64,000 nt of DNA from Persicaria tinctoria (Eukaryota > Streptophyta > Magnoliopsida > Caryophyllales > Polygonaceae): contig JBANSL010000004.1 in assembly GCA_037127255.1 (NCBI GenBank), positions 24,559,967-24,623,966 of the forward strand. The letters run 5' to 3'. Under the pieces are notes generated by a model. It was not told the DNA's origin and searched no databases. It saw only the letters and a list, made by a program, of their open reading frames with translations. Numbering within the stretch: the stretch's first letter is position 1; each line of letters opens with the position of its first letter. The position numbers and the translations under genes are program-made. Shown here in pieces: positions 20,317 to 31,288 of the stretch.

Positions 20317-20547
20317 ATGATTTCTACTCCTCCTCAGTCTATTAATAAAAATATGAATGATTTTAGAGGAGATAAGGCCCCGTGGAGAGCTAACCTGCGC
20401 AGAATAAGGTCTAGAAAGAAAAAGAAGAAAGGCAAGGGAGACTATGCAATCAACAACTTAACAGCAGAGCTTGCATACTACCATCAGGACCTAGATTATC
20501 CAGGAGAAGGGCCAAGCACAAGAGGGCCCTACGTTGAGGGTTCTTAA
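20317..20547 (+). CDS. Small basic ORF after E1 protease, unknown
   Basis: 76 codons with a lysine/arginine core (RRIRSRKKKKKGKGDY) and an acidic end. It sits where E3 and E5 have their integrase-tail-like segment, but I see no similarity to that segment. No function is recognised; it may be an untranslated remnant. Confidence 0.3.
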   Translation: MISTPPQSINKNMNDFRGDKAPWRANLRRIRSRKKKKKGKGDYAINNLTAELAYYHQDLDYPGEGPSTRGPYVEGS

Positions 20548-21313
20548 AGAGCAACCAGAGAAGTCGGCCTAGCGGCTCTAAAATCTAGAGCATGTACATA
20601 AAACTTTTGAATTTTGGGTCTTTGAAACTTTTGGTTTTGGTTTTATTTGTTTTTGTTTTTAGTTATGAACACTTAATATGGAAAGTCTTGTCTTCGTGCA
20701 AAAGCTAACAATTTTTCAGGTCGAGAAGCATAAAGTATCGCAAAGAGAGAAAAGAGAAGTCCCTGACAGAACAGTCGAAATCGACTTGGCCAGTCGAGAT
20801 CGACCACGAAGAGGATCGAGCACACAGTTCTATTCGACGTCGAGTATTCCACTTGACGTCGACCACTGGTTAGGCTTCCTCGACTTCAGACTTTCACTCG
20901 ACGCAGGATTTGTACTCGACGTCGAGGAGATCTACTCGACGTCGACTACCTCAATTAATCGACGACCCTATTTTGACTCTAGAGAGCGTTATTCGGTGAG
21001 TTCCTTCCTTTACCTCTGTTTTTTATATTGTTGTATACAGTGGGGACACTGTATATTCTAAGTATGGGGTGGGGGAAGAACTTAATAGTATTTATTTAAG
21101 TTATATTCTTGCTTTTAGTTTAACATGGTGAATTTTGAGTAAAATTTTAAATTTTTTGTGCTTAATTGCTAAACTCAAACTTTTACGAGACATCTCCCAA
21201 AGCTTGTAAATTGTTTAAAGAAATAGTGTCATGGAAGCTTAATTTATCTCGATGATACAAAATTAGATTCATTAGAGATATAACATGAAATTGCCTAGTA
21301 AAGGGAAGTCACA

Positions 21314-21496
21314 ATGAAGTGCATTATTTTCTTGAAAACCATGAAAGGAGGTAAATTTGATGTTGCTTTTGACATGTTGCATGATAAGAGGATGGATGAC
21401 TTTATATTTCCATATAATGCTCATATGTTTATATTTCTAGCCTTACCTATGCTTATGCATCACAAAAGCCATATTATGCCTTATTTCAATTATTGA
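21314..21496 (+). pseudogene. Possible membrane-protein ORF in the E1 3' region
   Basis: 60 codons to a TGA at 21494. E2 has TGC at the matching site and reads on to 104 residues (26196-26510), including MFIFLALPMLMHHKS and a strongly hydrophobic LLYGCCVVIIIIGVW. Athila elements carry an env-like ORF downstream of pol, so a decayed relic is possible. The start differs between copies (one extra A in E2 and E5 upstream), which weakens the case. Confidence 0.3.
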
Positions 21497-21659
21497 TCCA
21501 CATATTCTAAATATTGCCATTCTTTACCCTATTTCCTATCCGGGGATTATGTTGAGAATGATGTCACATTTTGGAGATTTTTATATGGTTGTTGTGTTGT
21601 TATTATCATTATTGGAGGTTGGCAGGAAATTGAAAAATATATGGAAAATTTAATGAGTG

Positions 21660-21832
21660 AAAGAAAATCCGATCACCTCAGGAGATAAAGGTAGATCGAC
21701 CCTGCTTGCTGAGATAATAGTTCAGTGAGATGGGACACACATGTGAGGAGTCCAAAGCACTAAGTATCCGGGGCCATTCATGACACCCATGTTTGCGACT
21801 CACGAGAAGGTAGTGCTGAGGTTAGAGAGATA
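21660..21832 (+). other. Conserved 3' block, E1 copy
   Basis: About 170 nt from AAAATCCGATCACCTC through GATCGACCCTGCTTGCTGAG and TATCCGGGGCCATTCATGAC to CAGTGCTGAGGTTAGAGA. It is more GC-rich and better conserved than its AT-rich surroundings. Copies lie at 26490-26655 (+), 28195-28380 (-), 51598-51785 (-) and 58412-58600 (-). Confidence 0.75.
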
Positions 21833-22208
21833 AATTCATTATTATTGATAAAAGCACTATGAAAGGTGACAAATTTTATGAAGAAGGAATGTGGTAGAGA
21901 ATGTTTGGAAATAATTCATTTCCCCGGATTTAACACCACATTTCCAAAAATTTCCCACCTTTAGCCTTTTACCAATCTACTCTTTATTGAGCTTGAATTA
22001 AAGTCCTCTTGATTATTAATGCTTTATCACATGAATTGTTTTTGCATAACCCTTTTTTTGTGAGTAGATGTTGCTTTTATTGCACATCCATGGATTGTGG
22101 CATTAGTACCTTTTCGATGATGGTAATCTACTCTTTATTGAGCTTGAATTGCTTTGTCACATGAATCTATGATGTTGAGAGTTTTGAATTCTTCCCCTGA
22201 ATGACCAT

Positions 22209-24085
22209 TGTTGTGAGCCTAATTAGCCATGTTTTACATTATCTTTTATATCGATTTCTGCATGCATTTCATACATTTGGGCTTGAATGATACAAAATAT
22301 GTGTAGTTTACACTTATTTGTAATATATGGAGGTCTACACAAGTTTTTGTTATATTTCGCAGAAATCGGACGCATTTTGGAGCTTAAAGGAAACTTATGG
22401 AGAAGCCAAGAATGGTGCAGCTGGAGAGAAGGCCAATTTCCGTTTTACATCGTTCTGAATCAGGCTGTGATGTCTTCATGAGAGTTGTAGCCCTCGGAAA
22501 GAGCTTTCCAACGCATGGTCATATGCGTCAATCCGACAACAGAGGCAGCGGGAAAGTGCGTTTTACGAACAGAGCTGGAAGCAGAGGAAAGTTATCGATG
22601 TCGAGAAGACTTGCCGACATCGAGAAGTATCAACTCGACATGTGCACTGGAAGACGAGGTCGAGTTGATGAACTCAAGACGAAGACATCGACAACTTTTG
22701 TCGATATCGAGAAGACATGTCGAGAAGATTTGTCGAGCAGCTCCGGAATCCGAGATCGAGGAGAAGTCCGAGCGGGATTGGATACTTGCAAGCTAAGATT
22801 CGTCCAATTCTATCAAGATCTATCAAGACCAAAGAAGATGTCCACACATTAGATATAGTTCTAGTCTATCTATTTTATTTAATTACACTATGTTATTTAT
22901 TTATCATTAAGTTTTAGATATAGTTTTAGATAAAGATAGATATCTTCTATCCTTGATTAGCAAGGATTAGAAGCCTATAAATAAGGCCCTAGGGGCTGAC
23001 TTTTTATTCATTCCAAGTTACACACAATTCCATTCAGAGATACAAGTAGAGTAGTTTAGGAGTTTGAGGTTTTTAGGGTTTTGGCGATTTGCGAAAGTTG
23101 ATTGCCGGAATTGTAAAAGCTTTGAATTTAGTTTAATGCAATTTATTTCCTTTCGATCGAAGATGTCTGTTATTGCGATGAGGAGCGAGTAGTCCACCCA
23201 CTTCTGGGGCTGGGGTGAGCCCGACGGTGGCCATGTGAGGCGATGCAATAAAGGTCAGATTTTTATGTGATTCGTCTTCTATCCCTATGAGCATGATTCT
23301 TTTGCGAGAGTTGAAGGTGATCCTTGTTTGTGTTATTGAAGCGAAAGTGATCTTAATGCAACTTGGATTAATTATGTGAAAAGGGTTAGTAACAATTAGG
23401 GTTTATGCGAAAGCCTCTATATTCCTATTTGTTAATAACGAAAGTTATTTAGATGGAAAGCATGATCTTTTATGCCTTTATGTGTTACTTTGCATGGTTA
23501 TCGTTGTGGTGTTGAAACCCTAGCCTTGGAAGCCTTTAGTTTATTGATTTTATTTCGTTAAAAATTCGTTTCTGTCCGAAAAGCATTTGCAATTTACGTT
23601 TCTGTTCTTATCGATTTCGAAGAATCTACTCGACATCGAGTTCACTTGTCGACGTCGAGAAGTTCTGAAGTCGAGTTCTTTCTGTTTTGTCGATCTGTGT
23701 CTTGTCGAGAACATCTTGTCGATAAGCCTTCTCTGTCGAGTACTTCTCGATATCGAGGACTTCTGTGTCGACAAGACTCGGTCGAGTTCTTCTGTCGAGT
23801 ACCTTTGCTTTTGCTTGCTTTTGCTTGTTTGCTTCTGTCTTTGCTTTTATTTTAGTTGCCCTTGCCGGGATTATTTGTTTCTGCTTCTGTGTTTGGTTCT
23901 GTGTCTTTTCTGCTGTGTCTGTGAGAATCTGATAGCTACCTGAGAACTGCTGACGTGCTTCCTCGTGGATTCGATCCTGACTTTTCTCTTACTACAATGG
24001 GAGGAAGTCTTGTATTATTTGCTGAGACAGGGGAGTCGTTCTAAACCATATTCTATTCTATACTTGATTTACTCCTGCAACAACA
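22209..24085 (+). mobile_element. Solo LTR (E3/E7-type family) inserted in E1
   Basis: 1,877 bp from TGTTGTGAGCC to CTGCAACAACA, flanked by ACCAT on both sides (22204-22208 and 24086-24090). The flanks rejoin to GACCATCCAAGTTATTGC, as found unbroken at about 27026. No internal region is present, so this is a product of LTR-LTR recombination. It carries TCGA-N2-TCGA islands at 22585-22745 and 23610-23800. Confidence 0.92.
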
Positions 24086-24090
24086 ACCAT

Positions 24091-24135
24091 CCAAGTTATT
24101 GCTTGGGGACAAGCAAGCTTAAGTATGGGGGGATT
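24091..24135 (+). promoter_or_regulatory. Hairpin and polypurine tract before the E1 3' LTR
   Basis: TTGCTTGGGGACAAGCAA forms a 7-bp stem with a 4-base loop. It is followed by GCTTAAGTATGGGGGGATT, the purine tract beside the LTR. The same arrangement precedes the other LTRs. Confidence 0.75.
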
Positions 24136-25795
24136 TGATGTCCATGTTTTATGCCATATTTCTATACACATTTTAGTTCCTTATTCTAAGTACTTTGCAT
24201 ATTTCGGGTTGGGAATATGTCGAATTTGTGTCTTATATGCTTATTTGTCAAAAATAGAGGTCTAGACAGTTTTGGTTTAATATTGCAGAATTTGGAGTCA
24301 TTTCGGGACGAAACCAAAGGACGGGATTCTACTCGACTTCGACCAGGCCTTACTCGAAGTCGACTACATCTGAAGAAGACTTGATCTAGGGCGGAAGAGG
24401 AAGACAACTCGAGCACGAGCCGTACTCGACGTCGAGTACACTTTACTCGAGGTCGACTAGAACTGGGCGGTTACCCGAGCTCAACGAGGAGAAGCACTCG
24501 ATAAGCTGAAGATTACTCGAAGTCGAGTACAAGCTACTCGAAGTCGACCAGGCTTTACTTGAAGTCGACTACGCAATTTTGGGACGTGAGTCTGTTGGGC
24601 CATTCCGAGCACATGTGGACAATTTAGGCACGAAGCAAGGCTGAATCCATCATGTTTTATCAAGATCTATCTATGGGGAGAAGGATTTTATCCACTTGAA
24701 GATATTTAGATAGTTTTCCTTTTAGATAAATGTTCCTTTTTATTTAAGTTTTATCTTTAGAAATTAGATAGAGTTTCCTTTCCTTGGATAGCAAGGATTT
24801 AGCATTATAAATAGAGCCTATAGGGCTGATATTTAGTGATTCAATCATACATTTGAATTCTAGAGAAGGAGAAGAGGTAGTGAGAGAGAGAGAGTGGAGG
24901 CCGAGTAGGAGCAAGAGAGCGAGACTGAGAGCAAGTTGGCTTCGATCGATTGTGAGCTCTGTTTAGTTTATTAATGCAAGTTTCTTTTCCATCAATGATG
25001 TCTGCAATTGCGATGAAGAGCGAGTAGTCCACCCACTTCTAGGGTTGGGGTGAGCCCGGCGATAGCCATGCGTGTTTGAGGTAAAGATCCGATCTTTATT
25101 GTGTTTTGAGGATCCACTACCTTTTATGTGTTTATTACCTATTCAATAGAGATCCATGTTAACAACTTGGATTATAAACATAAAATCGGTAGATACAATT
25201 AGGGTTTCTTGAAAGAGTTGTCTAATTGTCGGAAAATGCGAAAGCTTGATCCTTCGATGTGATTGCATGATTATTCTTCTTTATCTTGCCTTATGCATGT
25301 TTGGTTATCGTTGTTGCAAACCCCGATCTTGGAAGTCTTTTTTATACATTGTTTAAAGTTCGATATTTGTATTCGTTTAGTTACTGTTTCTGCTCGACTT
25401 CGACTAGACCCTAGTCGACGTCGACTACTGACCTTCGATCGAGCAAGATCGATGTTGCTTGTGTCTCTGCAGTACTCGACCAGTTACACGACTATGACCA
25501 ACCTACTCGACGTCGAGTAGGGCTTGTCGACGTCGACCACCACCCAGCGTCTTCTGTTGCTCGAAATCGGCTGTACTGACCCCTGTCGACTACCACCTAG
25601 TTGAGGTTGAGTACTCCTGTGGTCGATCACCGTTCGTGAGATTCACCTGCTGCCTAGGATCGCTGACCTGCTTCCTCGAGGATCGATCCTGACTTCCTGT
25701 TGCTACATCGGGAGGAAGTCTTGTAATCATTTGCAAGGGCAAAATCCGATTTGATTTATTTTATTATATTTTGAACTCGATTTCCTCTTACAACA
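24136..25795 (+). repeat. LTR shared by E1 (3') and E2 (5')
   Basis: 1,660 bp, TGATGTCCATG to CTTACAACA. A purine tract precedes it, and AATTGG, the start of a primer-site region, follows, so one LTR serves two tandem elements. Islands of TCGACTTCGA and TCGACGTCGA sites lie at about 24325-24570 and 25390-25640. Confidence 0.85.
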
Positions 25796-27076
25796 AATTG
25801 GATCCCCGACATGTAATTAGTTTTCTTGGAACTAAAAGCCAACAATGCTGCTCTCACCCATTGCTGCTCGAAGGCAGTCAGGAAGATAAATGGGGGAAGA
25901 GCTTAATATTATTTATTTATGTTTTATTCTTGCTTTTGGTTTAACATGGTGAATTTTGAGTTGAATTTTAATTTTTTTGTGCTTAATTGCTAAACTCAAA
26001 GTTCTATGAGACATCTCCCAAAGCTTGTAAATTGTTTAAAGAAATAGTGTCATGGAAGCTTAATTTAGTTCGACGATGCAAAATTAGATTTATTAGAGAT
26101 ATTGCATGAAATTGCCTAGTAAAGGGAAGTCACAATGAAATGCATTATTTTCTTGAAAACCATGAAAGGAGGTAAAATTTGAAGTTGTTTTTGACATGTT
26201 ACATGATAAGAGGATGGAAGACTTTATATTTCCATATAATGCTCATATGTTTATATTTCTAGCCTTACCTATGCTTATGCATCACAAAAGCCATATTATG
26301 CCTTATTTCAATTATTGCTCCACATATTCTAAATATTGTCATTCTTTACCCTATTTCCTATCCGGGGATTATGTTGAGAATGATGTCACATTTTGGAGAT
26401 TGTTATATGGTTGTTGTGTTGTTATTATCATTATTGGAGTTTGGAAAGAATGTTTGAAATATATGGAAAATGTAATGATTGAGAAAAAATTTGGTCACCT
26501 CAAGAGATAAAGGTAGATCGACCCTGCTTGCTGAGATAATAGTTCGGCGAGATGGGACACTAAGGTGAGGAGTCCAAAGCACTAAGTATCCGGGGCCATT
26601 CATGACACCCATGTTTGCGACTCGCGAGAAGGCAGTGCTGAGGTTAAAGAGGTAAAAGAATATAAGTGAAAAAAAGCAAAGAGTGATTTATGAGAGGATG
26701 AGTGATGTGGTAATTATGAAGGAGAAAGTGCATCAAAGGAAAGTTTGAAGAAATTCTCCCCGGATTTAGCACCACATTGCCCAAAAATAGTCCACCGCTT
26801 TACCTTTCACCTTTTCTTCACCACGAGTGTAATTGAAGTCCTCTTGATTATTAATGCTCTGTCACTTGGAATGTTTTCGCATAACCCTCTTTTTGTGAGT
26901 AGATGTTGCTTTTTATTGCACATGCATGGATTTGTGGCATTAGTACATTTTCGATGATGATAATTGATTGTAGGGTTATATAAACATGAATCTGTGATGT
27001 TGAGAGTTTGAATTCTTCCCCTGAATGACCATCCAAGTTATTGCTTGGGGGCAAGCAAGCTTAAGTATGGGGTGAT
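25796..27076 (+). mobile_element. E2 remnant: deleted internal region and 3' region
   Basis: After the shared LTR comes a broken primer-site region (AATTGGATCCCCGACATG) and about 90 bp of unassigned sequence. The 3' region starting TGGGGGAAGAGCTTAATA, the conserved block and the hairpin-purine end (27040-27076) follow. Gag and protease are entirely missing. It includes the hydrophobic 104-codon ORF 26196-26510. Confidence 0.75.
26196..26510 (+). CDS. Small hydrophobic ORF in E2 3' region, unknown
   Basis: 104 codons. Two hydrophobic stretches, MFIFLALPMLM near residue 19 and YGCCVVIIIIGVW near 71, could span a membrane; the end is basic (EKKFGHLKR). It is co-linear with the broken copy in E1. 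No family is recognised; position alone suggests an env-like relic of an Athila element. Confidence 0.3.
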   Translation: MLHDKRMEDFIFPYNAHMFIFLALPMLMHHKSHIMPYFNYCSTYSKYCHSLPYFLSGDYVENDVTFWRLLYGCCVVIIIIGVWKECLKYMENVMIEKKFGHLKR

Positions 27077-27527
27077 TTGATGTCCATGTTTTGTGCCATG
27101 TTTTATACTTACTTTAATATCGATTTATGCATGCATTTCATACATTTGGGCTAGAATAGTACATAATCTATGTAGTTTATGCTTATTTGCCAAATTATGG
27201 AATCTACACCAGTTTCTGTTTAGTTTCGCAAAAATCGAGGCAATTTACAGCAGTTTAGAGAAAGGAGAAAAAGCTCAAAGTCAACTACATAAAATCCGAG
27301 GTCAAGGAGTAGCGGAGCCAGGATAAATCGAGCAAAGGACAAGAAAATCGAGTCAACACAGCTTGGTCGATATCGAGTACCATAAGTCGATATCGAGTTG
27401 CACAAGCCGAAATCGACTGACTTTCTGGAGCTGCCCAAAATCAACTGGATTTGGTCGATATCGACTACTGTTGGTCGATAGCAACAGTAGTCGATATCCA
27501 AGTTGCTCAAAATCGACTACTGTTGAG
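27077..27527 (+). repeat. E2 3' LTR head fragment (plus orientation)
   Basis: Starts TGATGTCCATGTTTTGTGCC after a purine tract and continues through the U3 with a TCGATATCGA island at 27367-27495. It stops where minus-oriented LTR sequence begins, giving a head-to-head pair with about 170-bp inverted arms (about 27095-27265 and 27600-27770). Confidence 0.75.
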
Positions 27528-27785
27528 TTCCATATCTCAGGAGACAATCAACCAGACAAACAGAAATAACTCAGCAGAAAACCGACTCGGTTTTCCTCCT
27601 TTCTCAGAACTACTGTAAATTGCCTCGATTTTTGCGAAATTAAACAGAAACTGGTGTAGATTCCATAATTTAGCAAATAAGCATAACTTACATAGATTCT
27701 GAACTATTCTATCCCAAATGTATGAAATGCATGCAGAAATCGATATTAAAGATAGTATAAAACATGGCAGATTAGGCTCACAACA
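27528..27785 (-). repeat. E3 3' LTR, truncated
   Basis: LTR head (minus strand TGTTGTGAGCCTAATCTGCC) of about 210 bp plus about 48 bp from the LTR tail, matching 47232-47275. The 1.6 kb between is deleted. The purine tract CACCCCATACTTAAG (plus strand) lies to its right. Confidence 0.75.
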
Positions 27786-29634
27786 AACACCCCATACTTA
27801 AGCTTGCTTGTCCTCAAGCAATACTTTTAATTGTCATACAGGGGAAGAAATTAAAACTCTCAACATCTTAGATTCATTTTCATATGTCCCTGCAATCAAT
27901 TACGTTCCTCGAAAAGGTACTAGTGTCACAACTCAATGCATGTTCAATTTAAAAGAAACATCTATTCACAAAAGGAGGGTTATGCAAAACATTCATTCGT
28001 GACAAAGCAATAATAATCAAGAGGACTTTAATTTAAGCTCATGAAGGAGTAGATTGGTAAACGGCTAAAGGTGGGCAATTTTTGGCAATGTGGTGCTAAT
28101 AATCCTGGGAAATGGAGTACTTTCCAAACTTTCATACCACATCCCTTCTTCATAAGAATCATCACCTTTCTCTCATCGCTCGTTGCTTTTTTCAATATCA
28201 TGCTTTTACCTCTCTAACCTCAGCACTGCCTTCTCGCGAGTCGCAAACATGGGTGTCATGAATGGCCCCGGATACTTAGTGCTTCAGACTCCTCACATGT
28301 GTGTCCCATCTCACCGAACTATTATCTCAGCGAGCAGGGTCGATCTACCTTTATCTCCTGAGGTGATCGGATTTTCTTTCACTCATTAAATTTTCCATAT
28401 ATTTTTTTTCAAACATTCCTTCCAAACTCCAAATAATGATATATCACAACACAACAACCACATAATAATCTCCATAATGTGACATCATTCTCAACATAAT
28501 CCCCGGATAGGAAATAAGGTAAAAAATGGGCAATATTTAGATCACGTGGAGCATAAATATGAAATAACGCTCAATATGGCTTTTGTGATGCGTAAGCATA
28601 GGTATGGCTTGGAATATAACAATATGCGCATTATATGGAAATATAAAGTCCTCCATCCTTTTATCATCCATGGGATATGGGATAAAATATCTTGCATTAG
28701 TTCCTTTCTACATGACGGTAGTCGACAGGACATCGAGGAATCTTCTACGCGACAAAAGAACTCGAAGTCGACTCCTGTAGTCGAAGTCGAGTACAACCTA
28801 GTCAACGTCGAGGACATCCCAGTCGACGTTGAAGAATCAGCAGGACCTCCAACATTTGTTCTGGCTCCACCTCCGACATCAGCAGCACATCCGACATAGG
28901 TATGTCTTGGAATATAACAATATGACCATTATATGGAAATATAAAGTCCCCCATCCTTTTATCATGCAACATGTCAAAAGCAACCTCAAATTTTACCTCC
29001 ATTCATGGTTTTCAATAAAATAATGCACTTCATTGTGACTTCCCAGCCTTTACTAGGCAATTTCATACTATATCTCTAATGAATCCAATTTTGCATCGTC
29101 GAGTTCAATTTTAAACTTCCATGACACTTATTCATAAAATTTCAATGGGAGTCATTTTTATAAACTTTGGAAAACATGCATGTAAGCACATAAATCAATA
29201 ATGAATTCCAAAATAGCCATGTATAAGCAATTCAAGAAATCATGCACACATAATGTCAAATAAATCAAATATGCACAAAGTAAGCCCTTCCCCCACCCCA
29301 TACTTAAACATTACAGTGTCCTCACTGTATATATAAAAAATAAGGATAAAGAAAGAAACTCACTAGACAGATGTGCAGGATGTCAAAATCGAGTGTAATG
29401 TTGTTGGTCTTGGTCGATTTCGACTGGCCTTAGTCGATATCGACTTATGGTGCTCGATTTCGACTCCTTGTTTTCTTCCTTGTCCCTGTAAAAATTAGAA
29501 GAGATAAACCCACAATAGAAAATAATGTCCAAAACCAAAAACAAAAGCAACAATGTTAAAAAAATCCCAAAAAATAAATGTCTATTTACAAGCTCTAAAC
29601 TTTATAGTCGCTAGGCCGACTTTCTCTATTAAGC
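27786..29634 (-). other. E3 3' region with an antisense gag-protease linker insert
   Basis: Purine tract and hairpin at 27786-27830, the conserved block at 28195-28380, purine motif CCCACCCCATACTTAA at about 29293 and a TCGA-N2-TCGA island at 29410-29470. Between about 28697 and 28900 lies plus-strand sequence from an E1-type linker (GTCGACAGGACATCGAGGAA). A repeat of about 80 bp of the host region flanks it (about 28598-28670 and 28905-28980). No gene. Confidence 0.75.
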
Positions 29635-30364
29635 TCAAGGTGGCACTTGCAGGGCCCATGTAGCTTGGGCTTCAAACAGGACTCCATTTTTGTCCATCAG
29701 CTGTAATCCTCCGGAATGGATCTTGTTCACAGTGAACGTGCCCATCTTCTTCTGTTTGAACTTTTTGGGGAACCAATGATCATTTGATTTGGCAACATAG
29801 ACTTTGTCACCAACTTCATACTCCTTAGGCTCATCATTGGAAATCCTACATAAGCGCACATATCAAGGCAAACCTCTCCCATGTATAGATAGATCATTAA
29901 TTGAAATAAGAGAAGAAAGATCCATACCTTGGCTTACCTTTGCAGAATCGGAATTCGGGACCTCAGTGTCTTGTCGATATCGAGTAGGGTCACTCGATAT
30001 CGAGTTCTGCTGCTCTGGTGGAATGTCAGTCGATGCAGAAGAAGATGACTCGATTTTAGTTGGTCGATATCGAGTTACCTGGCTCGATAATGGCTGGTTT
30101 CTGCTCGATAGGAGGAATCGACTCGATAGAGGTAGGTCGATATCGACCTGGGCAAGTCGATATCGAGTAGTCTGGCTCGATTTTGCCTTGGTCGATTTTT
30201 GGTGGAGATGTATTGACATGGGAAGGTCGATATCGACCTGTGGTAGTGGATATCGAGTTGTTTTCTGGCTCAGTCGATTTCTCTGGGTCGATTTTGACCC
30301 CATACTTAAGACCTGGCAAAGCATCCGAAAAATAGTTAGTCCAAATCGGCGTACCTTGGTCCAT
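29635..30364 (-). pseudogene. E3 post-protease linker and integrase-tail-like segment
   Basis: The linker encodes runs such as SISTTTGRYRPSH and VDIDLPLSS from TCGATATCGA sites (29970-30290). It is followed by SAKVSQGMDLSSLIS, ISNDEPKEYEVGDKVYVAKS and WFPKKFKQKKMGTFTVNKI ending in NGVLFEAQATWALQVPP. The last part resembles the C-terminal domain of Gypsy integrases; the catalytic core is absent. A TGA at 29860 replaces Trp and there is a frameshift near 30330. Confidence 0.7.
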
Positions 30365-30382
30365 GTCGAGTGGATTCTCTGC

Positions 30383-31288
30383 TTATTCGTTCAGGATGAC
30401 CATGATCTTCTCCACCTGGGCTTCCAATTCCCTCTTTTCTAGCTCATCGGGGGTCATATTTCTTACCTTAGGCTCCCCACAAGTGATGTATCCGACTGAT
30501 ATGGATTTTACCTCTTCCATGAGACCTGTATGCCTTTCAGTTTTATTAAAGGAATACTCAATTACCTCATTGCTGATGTTGAAAGTGAACACTCCTTTCC
30601 TTACGCTTATATTTGCATCCACCGTCGCCAAAAAAGGCCTTCCTAGTATAATTGGACAAGCAGGGTCCTCCGCCATATCAATAACTAAGAAATCAGTAGG
30701 GACGAAGAACTTACCTACTTGTACTGGCACATTGTCCACCATGCCTATTGGGATGACCACCGTGTTGTCCGTCATATAAAGCTTAGCATCCACAGGCTCT
30801 AGGGCACCTATCTTAATCTTGGACCATATTGATAGAGGCATTATACTCACACTGGCTCCAAGACCACTTAAAGCATTAAATTTATATTGACCAAATCCAA
30901 TGGTTATAGAAAACTTACTTGGATCTGGTCTCTTCTCAAGAACGTCCATCTGGCTGCACTCCTCTGCCATCTCAGCCATTGACCGCTTTTTGCTCAGAAT
31001 CCCCTTGAGGAACTTCACATAGGATGGTATCTCATTAAGAGCTTCTGGGAAGGGTATAGTGACGTTGAGCCTTTGAAGCATCTTGATGAAACACTGGAAC
31101 TTCTTCTCTGTAGGGTCCTTTGAAGATTTTATTGGGAAAGACAACTTTTTCTTTGGCGGAGGTGCTGATGTTGTATGGGGATGATCAAAATCGACTGGTG
31201 CTTGGTTGATATCGAGTTGTGTCTGGTCGATATCGACTGGATTGGCTGGCCTCGAAATTTGTGGAGGATTCGGGTCGATTTCGACCAA
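30383..31288 (-). pseudogene. pro: E3 linker and protease with lost catalytic Asp
   Basis: 301 codons: linker (VDIDQTQLDINQAPVDFDHP), the LSFPIKSSKDPTEKKFQCF block, the SYVKFLKGILSKKRSMAEM region and retropepsin. The active site reads LSGLGASVSIMPLS; E1, E5 and E6 have CDLG there, so a single A-to-G change turned the catalytic Asp into Gly. The rest (VVIPIGMVDNVPVQVGKFFV, PIILGRPFLATVDANISV) is well kept. The protein could be made but should be inactive as a protease. Confidence 0.85.

Larger units (their letters stand above)
20548..22208 (+). other. E1 3' region (first part)
   Basis: Begins with AAGTCGGCCTAGCGGCTCTAAA, shared with E3 and E5. It has a TCGA-N2-TCGA island (about 20780-20950), the purine motif AGTATGGGGTGGGGGAAG (about 21061), a possible small ORF (21314-21689) and the conserved block at 21660-21832. 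The solo LTR follows. Confidence 0.75.
6789..25795 (+). mobile_element. Athila-like Gypsy element E1 (gag-protease), with two nested insertions
   Basis: Parts in order: rearranged 5' LTR (6789-7868), tRNA-Asp primer site, gag (7955-9388), linker and protease (9389-10101 and 19798-20073), a post-protease linker, a long 3' region (to 24135) and the 3' LTR (24136-25795). The protease is cut by the Sirevirus-like element N1 and the 3' region by a solo LTR. Gag and protease lie in one reading frame broken only by three stop codons. No reverse transcriptase, RNase H or integrase core is present between protease and 3' LTR, so it is non-autonomous. Gag and protease resemble the Athila/Tat group. Confidence 0.85.

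Noticed and set aside
20678..21061. 127-aa plus ORF in the E1 3' region
   Set aside because: Open mainly because it spans a palindrome island; no counterpart in the other copies.
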